From: Paeniglutamicibacter antarcticus_C
Lineage (GTDB): Bacteria; Actinomycetota; Actinomycetes; Actinomycetales; Micrococcaceae
Length of the DNA: 64,000 bases
Reading direction: 5' to 3'
Assembly: GCF_039544305.1 (NCBI RefSeq)
Contig: NZ_BAABLK010000015.1
Coordinates: forward strand, 1-64,000
This document shows positions 35,367 through 44,082 of the stretch, in pieces. The stretch's first letter is position 1. Every line of letters starts with the position of its first letter. A program made the position numbers and the translations under genes. Below the pieces are notes generated by a model. The model did not search any database, was not told the DNA's origin, and saw only the letters and a list, made by a program, of their open reading frames with translations.

Positions 35367-36638
35367 CTAGACGCGTGGTCCGTGGCCTTCAAGCATCTTT
35401 CGCCGCGCTCGAAGGCGCAAGACGGCCATGGCGATTCCGGATACCAAGAGCAGTCCTGCGGCTCCAGCCGCCACGGCATAGGCACCGGAGTATCCGTGGG
35501 AATCCGCAAGCAGCCCCGCCAGTGAGTTGCCGATCGCCGTTCCCACCACGATGCCAGATGACAGTAGCGTCATCACCGTGGAGAGACGTGCCGGCGGGGC
35601 GATTTCCCCGCCGAGGGTGAAGATCGTGACCAAGATGGGGCCCACGGGAAGTCCCACGAGCAACAACGCGATGATCATCGGCAGCAGGGTGCCGGGCAGC
35701 TGCAGCGCGAGTGCCGCGGGAACCATGAAGATCGCTGCGGCGAGCCAACGGCTGGATTGCGGCCATCCGCTGGGCCAGAAAGCGACGGACAACGCAGCGA
35801 TCGACGAGGTAAGCCCGACCGCGGCATAAAGCAACCCACCGATGTTGGCGTTGCCCAGCTCCCCAGCGAAGGCCAATGTTCCAGCCGCGCTCGAGCCGAA
35901 GAAGGTGCCCATGCCGATCATGCCGGTGACGGCGAAGGAAATTCCCGTGGCCTGGTAGCGCGTCAGCTTGATCTTCACGGCGCTCTTCACGGCCGGGACG
36001 ACTGCCTTTTCGGTGGGATGCAAGGCGAAGAGAGGAACAAGGACCACGGTGAGCACCGCGGCGATCGCCAGCGGAAGCCATGGTGCCAGCAGCGAGGCGA
36101 ACAAACCAACCGCTGCGGGGCCAAGCACAAAGCCGAGTTCGTCGACCATTGATTCGTAGCTCAGCGCCGCGGAGAGTTCCTTGCCGCCGTTTTCACGCTT
36201 GCGGGTCAGCGCCATCCAGCGCACGCGCGCCAGCGGTCCCACCTGCGGGCCGGTGGCCCCGGCGAGGATCGCCAAGAGAACGATGGTGCCTAGCGGCGCC
36301 AGTGGTCCGGCGCCACCGAACCACAGCAGCGCGGTGATCAGGATCGACTGCAGCACGGCAACTGGGATCAGCACGCGGCGCTGGCCCAGCCGGTCGGTGA
36401 GGTAACCGATGGTTGGTCCGCCGACTGCGGAGCCGACTCCGACCATTGCGGCGGCCAAGCCGCCGGCGGCATAGGATCCGGTCGAGTCGATCAGCAGCGT
36501 CATGGAGCCGATGGTGAGCATCGCCAGGGGCAGGCGGGCAAAGAATCCCAGCGGGAAAAATGCCCAGCCGACCAGTGGCGGGAGGACGGCATAGGGCGAG
36601 GCCTTGGCCGCGCGCTTTCGGGAAACGGTGTTGATCAT
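35367..36638 (-). CDS. MFS transporter
   Basis: A 423-residue, 12-helix major facilitator protein. Visible motifs are IGYLTDRLGQRRVLIPVAVL in the first cytoplasmic loop and LLVGLPVGPILVTIFTLGGE in a late helix. The ESMVDELGFVLGPAAVGLFA segment is typical of a group of actinobacterial MFS proteins of unknown substrate. ATG 36638 is preferred because the upstream extension is Cys/Arg-rich and unlike a transporter N-terminus, although the GGAG before it is 14 bp away. It lies downstream of sbcC on the same strand but is separated from it by about 110 bp. Confidence 0.8.
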   Translation of the reverse strand: MINTVSRKRAAKASPYAVLPPLVGWAFFPLGFFARLPLAMLTIGSMTLLIDSTGSYAAGGLAAAMVGVGSAVGGPTIGYLTDRLGQRRVLIPVAVLQSILITALLWFGGAGPLAPLGTIVLLAILAGATGPQVGPLARVRWMALTRKRENGGKELSAALSYESMVDELGFVLGPAAVGLFASLLAPWLPLAIAAVLTVVLVPLFALHPTEKAVVPAVKSAVKIKLTRYQATGISFAVTGMIGMGTFFGSSAAGTLAFAGELGNANIGGLLYAAVGLTSSIAALSVAFWPSGWPQSSRWLAAAIFMVPAALALQLPGTLLPMIIALLLVGLPVGPILVTIFTLGGEIAPPARLSTVMTLLSSGIVVGTAIGNSLAGLLADSHGYSGAYAVAAGAAGLLLVSGIAMAVLRLRARRKMLEGHGPRV

Positions 36639-36745
36639 GATGTTCTTGGGTACTCCGCATACATGCGTGTAGCGTCCCTGCCTCCCGCTACACAAAACCC
36701 TTGACAAACATCGAACAGTCTATCCGAGGCCCGCAAGGAAACAGG

Positions 36746-39700
36746 TCACACCCCGATACACATCGAGACGGTGGAACCCGTGCGTGACTTGTGCACGTTG
36801 AGCTGAGTGGCGATGCGTTGCTTCATGTCCGCCACGTGCGAGACCACCCCGATGACCCGGCCTCCGCTGCGCAGGTTCTCCAGCGCATCCATGACTTCCT
36901 CGAGGGTCTCGGCATCCAGCGAGCCGAACCCCTCATCCACGAAGAGCGTCTCGATGTCGATGCCCCCGGATTGGTGCGCGATGACATCGGCCAGTCCCAG
37001 GGCCAGTGCCAGCGAGGCCATGAACGATTCGCCACCCGACAGCGTCTGGGTATCTCGCCGCGCACTGGTCCAGGAGTCAAAGACCTGCAACCCCAGGCCC
37101 GATTTGTTGTTCCCTCGCGGGGTGTCGTCGTGGAGCAGGGAATAGCGCTGGCCGGTCATCGCCAGCAGGCGTTCGGTGGCGGCCAGCGCCACCGATTCTA
37201 GCCGGGCGGCCAGAACGTAGGTGCTCAGCGTCATCTTCAACCGGTTCTCCCCCGCACCGCGGGCCAACTCCGCAATGCCCTTCAGCATTCCATAGCGTTC
37301 AAGCACCGGTCCCGATTCCCGCGCCAGGACCTGGAGCCGTGCAAGTGCGGTTTCCAGACGAGTGGCGTAGCTGCTCAGCACAGCGTCACGGCTGAGGAAC
37401 CCGTCACGCACGGCTGCTGCCGCTTCGACCTGGAAGCGGGCTTCTTCGTGTTCGGCTTCATCGGGAGCCGAGATACCTTCGTTGGCTTCGGTCCGTGCCA
37501 GTTCAATGCCCGGCGCCTCGGCCAGGGTCTTGATGCGCACCGCTTCGTCGTTGTGTCCGCGCACGCGCTGCTGCTCGTTGGTTCGCCGGGCGTCTTCGAG
37601 CATCATTTCCCGCCATCCAGCGGTATCGGCGACGCCAAGGGCTTCCAGTTTCCCGGCCCACAGTGTGTTGGCCGCTTCCAGTCCGGCGTCCGCATCCATG
37701 CGTGCCCGCGCGGTGGACGACAGCGTTTCCAGGCAGGTGGAGGCCGCGTCAAGGATGCCATGGCGTTCGGCGAGGGTTTGGCCGTCCTTGCCCAGCTTGG
37801 CCAAACGGGCTTCGAGCTTCACGGCCCGGGCTTCCTCCGCCTTCTGCCGGGCGGCAGCGACCTGGAGATCCGTGGCGCTCCTGGCCTGTTTGGTTTTTAG
37901 TGCCTCAAGTTCGGTTTCCGCTCCAAGGACCGCTTGTTGTGCCGCCGTGGCTTCGCTGCCCGAGGCCAGTGCCTTGGAGTGGGCTTCGATCGCGGCTTTC
38001 AGCTCGGCCGCCGCGTCTTCGGCCGAGAGCTCGCCGATCTTTCCGCGGCTGCCATCCAGTGCCTGGTCGGCTTTTTTCAGCGCGGAGCTCTTTTTTTCCT
38101 CTGCCTTCTCGGCTGCTGCCACCTTGTTTTGGGCGGCCTCGATGTCAGCGGCTCCGACGAATTCGCCTTCCGGCAATGTGGCGGGGTCCGGGTGGGCGGT
38201 GGATCCGCAGACAAGGCACGGTTCCCCGTCGACCAATTCCTGGCCCAGTGCCGCGGCCGACTGTTCCAGCCTTAAGGCGATCAATGCTGCCACTTCTTGG
38301 CGCCCCGACAGCGTTGCGGTGCGCGCCTGGTTCCACGCACGGTGTGCAGCAAGCTGGACCGTTTCCGCCTTGCTGCGGGCAAGCACCGCATCGCGGCGTT
38401 CGGTGGCGGTGGCTACTGCGGATCCGAGGCTTGAAGCCGATTCGGCAAGAGAGGCAAGTTCCTGGTTCCTGGTGCGCAGGCCCGGCAGGGAGGCGGCGAT
38501 CTGATCGATGCGCGCTGCGCGTTCGACGTGTTCTGCCTCTCCGGCTTCAATTCCGACCACAAGCTCCTGTATGTCCACGCGCATCTGCTTGAGTTCGGCT
38601 TCCTCGGGCAACGCAGCCTCGATGAGCGCGGCGGCGGCGCGGGCGGCCTTCTCCGCCTTGCCCGCATGGTTGATGAGGGATTCAAGGCCCTCCGGGTCCG
38701 GGTGCTCGCTTCCTGCTTGCTCCAGCAATGAGGAGATACCTGCGTCTTGGGCGGCCAACACCTCGAGCGCTTCCCCGGTGTCCACCGCGGATATCGCGGC
38801 GAAAGTTCGGTGGCGTGCGCTATCCGCCTTGCGTTGGGCCTCGAGGAGTTGCTGGTGGTAAGGCCGCAAGCCGACGGCGCGGGCGTCGTCTTCCAGCAGT
38901 GCCCCGAGCTCGGCGATTTGTATCGCGCGTGCCTCGTGGCTCGTGCGCAGGGCGGCCAGTTCGGCCAGTTGCCGGTGCCGGGTCGCACGCTCTCCTAGCG
39001 CGGCACTTAGCTCACGTGCGGTGTTCAGCGCCGCCTCTGCGCTCTGGCGTTCCACGGCCAACCCGCTGCGGTTCTGCTGGACGCGTTCACGCAGCACGGT
39101 ACCGAGCGCTTCGTCGTCTGCGGATTCCAGGGGCTCGCGCACACCAGGCGGCAAGCCTGCCTCAGACGGTTCGGTAACATCGGTTTCATCCTGCGCGGTG
39201 TCCAAGAGCGTGGTTTGTGCATCGGCCACGAGTTGTTCAAGCGTGGTGGCGCGGGCGCGCTCGGCGTCCTCGGCCTCGGCGCGGGCTGCGGCCAGCCGTT
39301 CGCTGAGCACCCGTTCGGTCATCGCGTATTCACTGGTGTCAAAGAGCGAACGCAGCAGGTCCTCGCGGTCCTTGTCCTTGGCGCGCAGGAATGCGGCGAA
39401 GGCACCCTGGGGCAGCATCGCGACCTTGGTGAACTGTTCCTTGTCCAAGCCCAGGATTTCCGTGAGGATGTGCCCGACCTCGTCGTTGCGCGTGGATTTG
39501 ACCACCCAGGTACCGTCCACTCGTTCGCGCAAACGGCTTTGGGCGGCTGCGGTGGTGAAACCGTTCTTACTGCGCGTCGAGGGTTTTTCCCAGGCCGGGG
39601 ACCTGGTGACCTCGAACCGCCGGCCACCGGTGGAAAATTCGCAGATGACCTCGGGTTCCACACCCGGCGCCGCGTGGTCGCTGCGCAGCGACTTGGCACC

Positions 39701-39883
39701 CTGGCGCACCCCGGGGAGGGATCCGTAGAGCGCATAGCAGATCCCGTCCAACACGCTGGTCTTCCCCGCGCCCGTCTCCCCGTTGAGCAGGAAGATCCCT
39801 GCCTCGCTCAGTGCGTCGAAGTCGATCTCGGCACGCACGGCGAACGGTCCGAAGGCCTGGAGCGACAGCGAATGGACCCTCAT
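36746..39883 (-). CDS. sbcC: Exonuclease SbcC (Rad50-like ATPase)
   Basis: A 1045-residue SMC-like ATPase of the SbcCD complex, which opens DNA hairpins and protein-blocked ends. Walker A is GETGAGKT at residues 35-42. Two long coiled-coil arms flank a zinc hook CLVC (C556/C559). The C-terminal head has the ABC signature TLSGGESFMASLALAL and Walker B ETLFVDEGFGSLD near residue 982. ATG 39883 overlaps the sbcD stop by 4 bp. Length and domain order are normal for the family, with no internal breaks. Confidence 0.95.
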   Translation of the reverse strand: MRVHSLSLQAFGPFAVRAEIDFDALSEAGIFLLNGETGAGKTSVLDGICYALYGSLPGVRQGAKSLRSDHAAPGVEPEVICEFSTGGRRFEVTRSPAWEKPSTRSKNGFTTAAAQSRLRERVDGTWVVKSTRNDEVGHILTEILGLDKEQFTKVAMLPQGAFAAFLRAKDKDREDLLRSLFDTSEYAMTERVLSERLAAARAEAEDAERARATTLEQLVADAQTTLLDTAQDETDVTEPSEAGLPPGVREPLESADDEALGTVLRERVQQNRSGLAVERQSAEAALNTARELSAALGERATRHRQLAELAALRTSHEARAIQIAELGALLEDDARAVGLRPYHQQLLEAQRKADSARHRTFAAISAVDTGEALEVLAAQDAGISSLLEQAGSEHPDPEGLESLINHAGKAEKAARAAAALIEAALPEEAELKQMRVDIQELVVGIEAGEAEHVERAARIDQIAASLPGLRTRNQELASLAESASSLGSAVATATERRDAVLARSKAETVQLAAHRAWNQARTATLSGRQEVAALIALRLEQSAAALGQELVDGEPCLVCGSTAHPDPATLPEGEFVGAADIEAAQNKVAAAEKAEEKKSSALKKADQALDGSRGKIGELSAEDAAAELKAAIEAHSKALASGSEATAAQQAVLGAETELEALKTKQARSATDLQVAAARQKAEEARAVKLEARLAKLGKDGQTLAERHGILDAASTCLETLSSTARARMDADAGLEAANTLWAGKLEALGVADTAGWREMMLEDARRTNEQQRVRGHNDEAVRIKTLAEAPGIELARTEANEGISAPDEAEHEEARFQVEAAAAVRDGFLSRDAVLSSYATRLETALARLQVLARESGPVLERYGMLKGIAELARGAGENRLKMTLSTYVLAARLESVALAATERLLAMTGQRYSLLHDDTPRGNNKSGLGLQVFDSWTSARRDTQTLSGGESFMASLALALGLADVIAHQSGGIDIETLFVDEGFGSLDAETLEEVMDALENLRSGGRVIGVVSHVADMKQRIATQLNVHKSRTGSTVSMCIGV

Positions 39884-41046
39884 GCCTGCACCTTCTCGCT
39901 GCGTACCTGGGCCAGCACCGAAACAACGAGTTCTTCCTCGGCATCGCTCATCGGGCGAAGACGCACGTGTTCAACGAATCCCGCACATACCTGAACCGGT
40001 GAGCTGGCAGCTGCCAGCCGGTCGGCATAGGAATGGTTGGGATCGGTCTCGCGGCCCTCGGGGTCGAAGTTCAGCACCAGAGTGTCGGGGAACCTGGCCC
40101 GCAGCCGCTCCATGGCCCCGGCGGGCCGGTGCGTGTCGGTGAGGGTGATTTGGCACCAGGCATCGGCCGCGGAGGCATATCCGGGATCAGTGAGCAGGTC
40201 ATCGATCTTGCCCTTGAGGATCCGCAGTTCCTTGCAGGCCGGCCAGTCGATTCCCCGCACCTCCTCCAGTCCTTCGGGTCCCACCACCAACAGCCAGGCA
40301 CCCTTGGAATGCCCTGCCTCGGAAAACGAGTACGGGATCGGCGATCCGGAGTAGCGGATGTTCCCGGCCAGCTTCTGGCGTCCGTGCAGGTGGCCCAGTG
40401 CCGCATAGGTGAAGTCGGCGAAGTAGCTGGTGGGCACGATGTCCAGCCCGCCGATGCTCAATTCGCGTTCCGAATCCGAGCCGGCTCCCCCGGCGGCAAA
40501 GACGTGCGCCATCACGATTGGGTGCACCGGGTGCACCGCGGCTTCCTTCCGCGACGCCAGGTCCTCGCGCACTCTTTCCAGCGCCGCGGCCACCACCGGC
40601 GGGTGCCCGGGCGTCGATACCCCAAGGGACTCGGCGACCATCCGCGGCTCAAGGTACGGCAGTCCGTAGACGGCGACATCGAACCCGTCGCCACTGAAGA
40701 GCACCGGCTTGTCCATGTCGGTGAGCGTCGTGCGCAAGTGCAAGCCGGCGTAGGCAAGCAACTGGGAGCCGAAGCCCAGGCGCAGCGCCGAATCGTGGTT
40801 CCCGCTGGTGATCACGGTCTTCACCCCGGTCGCCAGCAGCCTCGCAAGGCTTTGGTCGAACAGCTCCACCGCGTCCACCGAGGGCAGCGCCCTGTCATAG
40901 ACGTCGCCCGCCACCAGCAGCACATCGACGTTTTCGGCGTCGATCGTCTCGATCAGCCGGTCGACGAATTCGCGTTGGGCCTCAAGCAACGAGGCCTGGT
41001 GGAAGGAGCGACCCAGGTGCCAGTCGGAGGTGTGCAAGATACGCAT
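39880..41046 (-). CDS. sbcD: Exonuclease SbcD (Mre11-like nuclease)
   Basis: A 388-residue metallophosphoesterase, the nuclease partner of SbcC. Metal-binding motifs are D8-W-H10 (TSDWHLG), GDVYDR around D48 and GNHD at 82-85, followed by a conserved GHLHGRQ. ATG 41046 starts directly at the first beta strand (MRILHTSDWH), the family norm; an in-frame upstream start adds ten unsupported residues. The gene precedes sbcC with a 4-bp overlap, so the two subunits are co-translated. Confidence 0.95.
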   Translation of the reverse strand: MRILHTSDWHLGRSFHQASLLEAQREFVDRLIETIDAENVDVLLVAGDVYDRALPSVDAVELFDQSLARLLATGVKTVITSGNHDSALRLGFGSQLLAYAGLHLRTTLTDMDKPVLFSGDGFDVAVYGLPYLEPRMVAESLGVSTPGHPPVVAAALERVREDLASRKEAAVHPVHPIVMAHVFAAGGAGSDSERELSIGGLDIVPTSYFADFTYAALGHLHGRQKLAGNIRYSGSPIPYSFSEAGHSKGAWLLVVGPEGLEEVRGIDWPACKELRILKGKIDDLLTDPGYASAADAWCQITLTDTHRPAGAMERLRARFPDTLVLNFDPEGRETDPNHSYADRLAAASSPVQVCAGFVEHVRLRPMSDAEEELVVSVLAQVRSEKVQA

Positions 41047-41143
41047 GGGTTCCACAGTAGCCAGCCGCGCCCACACGTTGGTATTCCTGTCCTGCCAGCG
41101 AAAGGAACGGAAACCCGGTGTGGATACGACCTAGACTGGTTGG

Positions 41144-42025
41144 GTGAGTGAATCAACTGATCAGTACGCGCTTCCCGCCAATTTTTCCGACCGCGTCTTT
41201 GGCGTGCTGCTGGCCGCCGCCGACGGGGCAACCCATGCCCGTGACGGGCAGGAGCCCGGCGAGTCCGAGACCCTTGCCCTCTACCTGCTCGACGGCCTTC
41301 TCGAGGCCCTTGAATGGGCGCAGCAGGGCGTGGCCTCCGACGAGGCTGCGTGCATGTGGCTCGGCGGGCTGCGCTGGTACAAGCTGGTGACCGGCTCCTT
41401 CCCCGAGGATTCACCACGGCCGTTGCCGCGCTGGATCGATGAGGCGTTCGCCGGCTCGGGCAACTTCGCACCCGGTGACACACAGAACCTGCTGGCCTTG
41501 GCCAACCCGGACATGGCCACGGTCGGCCGGCCCGCATTCCGCGAGGCCGATTCCGCCGGCGTGCTCACACGCGCCGCCCTGGTAGCACTGCTGCCAAGGG
41601 TCGATGAGGACACCACGCGCAGGATAGCCGTCGATGCCTCGGCGCTGACGCACGGTTCACCGGCCGCGCACCGCGCCGCCGGGCAGGCTGCCTTGGTCAT
41701 CCGTGCCGCGCTGGAATCGGGGACCGACTCGATCCCCACCTGGGCGCCGCTGGTTGCCGATCTTGGGGGCGAGGCCGGGGCCGCCCTGCAGCTGGCCGTT
41801 GGGTTCGTTGCCGAAGGGCTCGCACTCACCGATCCCAAGGCCGCCTACGATTCCGTTTTCGAGGCACTGGGCGAGGAACCCGATACCGACACCGCGGCCT
41901 TTGCCGCGATGCTGCTCGCAGCGGTCCAGGGCACTGATGCCGTGGCCCATCGTCCGGCCTCGGTGCTTGATACGGTCCTGGATTCAATGCATGATCGCTG
42001 GGTTGCACTGACCGTCGGTCAGTAG
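41144..42025 (+). CDS. ADP-ribosylglycohydrolase-like protein lacking the TDDT motif
   Basis: A 293-residue protein with the all-helical ADP-ribosylglycohydrolase layout: N-terminal RVFGVLLAAADGATHA, central DASALTHGSPAAHRAAGQAA, and a C-terminal DTDTAAFAAMLLAAVQG corresponding to the second metal motif. In catalytic members a TDDT sequence precedes LxLYxLDGLLEALEWA. Here the matching position reads ESET (residues 40-43), so two metal-binding Asp residues are gone. The enzyme may be inactive, use another metal arrangement, or act as a sensor of ADP-ribosylated targets. GTG 41144 is the start. It is divergent from sbcDC. Confidence 0.75.
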   Translation: MSESTDQYALPANFSDRVFGVLLAAADGATHARDGQEPGESETLALYLLDGLLEALEWAQQGVASDEAACMWLGGLRWYKLVTGSFPEDSPRPLPRWIDEAFAGSGNFAPGDTQNLLALANPDMATVGRPAFREADSAGVLTRAALVALLPRVDEDTTRRIAVDASALTHGSPAAHRAAGQAALVIRAALESGTDSIPTWAPLVADLGGEAGAALQLAVGFVAEGLALTDPKAAYDSVFEALGEEPDTDTAAFAAMLLAAVQGTDAVAHRPASVLDTVLDSMHDRWVALTVGQ

Positions 42026-42093
42026 CCAACACCAAGGGCGCTGCTCCAAGGAATGTGGCGCAGCGCAGGTCCCGATCCCTTGCCAAGGGCGCC

Positions 42094-43092
42094 TCAGGTG
42101 CCGGTGAAACCGTCGATCATCTGCAAAAACTCTCCCTCGGAGAGGATGGCAACGCGCTGTCCAGCCTCTTGGAGGCGCAGCACCCGCTTGGCCTTTCCGG
42201 TGAGCCTGCCGGTTGCCAGGTCCTCGGGCACGAAGCCGTCACCAACCACCAGCACGGTGGTGGCGCGGGTGACCCGGCTGGCGGTGTTGGCTCCGAGCAC
42301 GGCTGCGCTGTCCTTGGCCACCTGGCGGGAGATGCGCAGGTTTCCGGTGAACACCACCGTCTCCCCGAAGAGCGGGTGTGCCGGATCGGCATCCGGGTTT
42401 CCCGTGCGGTCCTCGCCTTCTTGCGGCCAGGCAGCCCACGCGGGCTGGACCGGAACAAGGTTCCCGCTGGCGGCCCATCCCTGGGCGTCGCGGGTTGCCT
42501 TGGACAGTTCGTCGCCTGGGGCGTAGGCCGGGGCGAAGCCCATCTTCACTTTCAGCGTTTGCGCGGCCGTGGCGACCGCATCCACCTGCTGCCGGTTCGC
42601 GATGTCGATCATAATTTGCGCACATGCACGGGCATCGGCCAGTGCGTCGTGGTGGTTCTCCATCGGGGAACCGGCTTCCTGCGCCACGAACGGCAGCGAA
42701 TAGGAAGATAGTTCGTAGGTGCGCCGGGACATCTTCACGGTGCAGGCGTAGTCATAGGCCGGTCCTGCCAGGTTGGAGACCTCCAGTGCCGAGCGGATCA
42801 CGCCCAAGTCGAAGGCCGCGTTATGCGCCACGAGGGTGTCGGTTCCGATGAAGTTGGCCATCGGAGTGAACAGTTCGCCGAATCGCGGGGCCTCTGAAAC
42901 CATTTCGGAGGTGATCCGGTGGATCATCACGTTGCGCGCGTCGAAGTGGTCGAAACCCTCCGGAGGGCGCATCAGCCAAGACGCCTCCTCTACGATGTTT
43001 CCGTTGCGCACACGGCTGAGCCCGACACTGCAGGCGGAGCCACGGAACCCGTTGGCGGTTTCAAAGTCGATCGATGTAAAGTCCAGAGCCAC
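42094..43092 (-). CDS. DnaQ-like 3'-5' exonuclease with C-terminal BRCT domain
   Basis: A 332-residue protein. Residues about 1-165 are a DEDD-type exonuclease: IDFETA (Exo I), VAHNAAFDLGVI (Exo II) and NHHDALADARA (Exo III, His type). The C-terminal 85 residues are a BRCT domain (GETVVFTGNLRISRQVAKD, then LVVGDG). This combination is known in actinobacterial proteins annotated as DNA polymerase III epsilon-like exonucleases and probably acts in DNA repair. GTG 43092 (MALDFTSIDFE) starts just before the first strand; the longer upstream frame is not protein-like. Confidence 0.85.
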   Translation of the reverse strand: MALDFTSIDFETANGFRGSACSVGLSRVRNGNIVEEASWLMRPPEGFDHFDARNVMIHRITSEMVSEAPRFGELFTPMANFIGTDTLVAHNAAFDLGVIRSALEVSNLAGPAYDYACTVKMSRRTYELSSYSLPFVAQEAGSPMENHHDALADARACAQIMIDIANRQQVDAVATAAQTLKVKMGFAPAYAPGDELSKATRDAQGWAASGNLVPVQPAWAAWPQEGEDRTGNPDADPAHPLFGETVVFTGNLRISRQVAKDSAAVLGANTASRVTRATTVLVVGDGFVPEDLATGRLTGKAKRVLRLQEAGQRVAILSEGEFLQMIDGFTGT

Positions 43093-43284
43093 GCACCAGA
43101 TCCTACCGCCGTTCGCCCGCGCCTTGGTCACCGAGGTGCCGGCATGTGGCGCGAATGACAGTGTCCCGGCCTTCCCCGGCGGTCGAATCCGGGTCACAAC
43201 CACAACGCTGGACCTACACCACTCCCGTACGAACAAACGCCCCGGGAGAGTCGCGAGGAACTGGTCGCCTAAGAGTCCGGCCTG

Positions 43285-44082
43285 CTACTTGATTCCAAAG
43301 TCGAATCCACCATTTTGGTGGTGGCCAAACCGCTCTCGCAAGAAGTTGCCGGTGCTGGTCAGATCCGCCGACGTTTGGTGGTGACGGGTGGAGTGGAGCG
43401 TCTCGGACTGTCCAAGGAGGAGCCTAAGCTGCTCATCGAGTTCCTCGTTGGGTGTCCTGCCGTTTGGTTGCCGCCTTTCGACCATGCTCGGGGGTATGGC
43501 CAGATACCCTTGGAGAACCGCTGGCAGGTACTCGCCCACGACGGCTTCGAGCTCATACTCAAACCGTGCATCGCCACAGGGTTGCCGATTTTCCGTGTCG
43601 AGAACCGAATCGAGCATCTGGCAGGTTTCCAGGATGGTGACGTAGGTATCTCCGGGGAGGCGGTGCTTGTTCTGCTTGGCTTGCGCGCTGACCCATGCCA
43701 GGGCGGCCGAAAGGTTATCCAACGAGCGGGCGGAGGCAGCTGCCGCCGGGGAGGGATAGGAAGTCGATGGCGCTGCTGCGTTCATCGGCTCCGTGGGGTC
43801 GCCCGAAGATTTTCGCACTCTCCTGGGGATCCAGAGATCCCGAAGCATATAGGAGCGCACGGCTGAGACGATCATGACCCCGAATCCCAGGAAGGCCGTA
43901 ACACCGAAGCCGGAAGTTGCCACAGCGCCCAGGAAGAGCGCCGCGTAAAGCCCACCTTCAAGCAGCACTTTTTTGTTCTTGGCACCGATACCGATGATCA
44001 GCACCAAAAATGCGATGAAGGGAAACAGCATGAAGACCAGTACTACCTTGAAGATGTTCCCGAGCGTGAGTCGCGACATCAT
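43285..44082 (-). CDS. XpaC-like membrane protein paired with TelA
   Basis: A 265-residue protein with two N-terminal hydrophobic segments (FKVVLVFMLFPFIAFLVLII and LYAALFLGAVATSGFG) and a soluble alpha-helical C-terminal part. The latter, with EYLPAVLQGYLAIPPSM and TPNEELDEQL, resembles the 5-bromo-4-chloroindolyl phosphate hydrolysis (XpaC) family. XpaC-like genes commonly sit next to telA; here the start overlaps the telA stop by 4 bp. The biochemical role is unknown; a joint role with TelA in envelope stress is plausible. Confidence 0.65.
   Translation of the reverse strand: MMSRLTLGNIFKVVLVFMLFPFIAFLVLIIGIGAKNKKVLLEGGLYAALFLGAVATSGFGVTAFLGFGVMIVSAVRSYMLRDLWIPRRVRKSSGDPTEPMNAAAPSTSYPSPAAAASARSLDNLSAALAWVSAQAKQNKHRLPGDTYVTILETCQMLDSVLDTENRQPCGDARFEYELEAVVGEYLPAVLQGYLAIPPSMVERRQPNGRTPNEELDEQLRLLLGQSETLHSTRHHQTSADLTSTGNFLRERFGHHQNGGFDFGIK

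Noticed and set aside
43150..43210. T-loop-like sequence (GGTCGAATCC) considered as a tRNA
   Set aside because: No acceptor, D-arm or anticodon stem can be built around it, and it overlaps the upstream region of the exonuclease gene.
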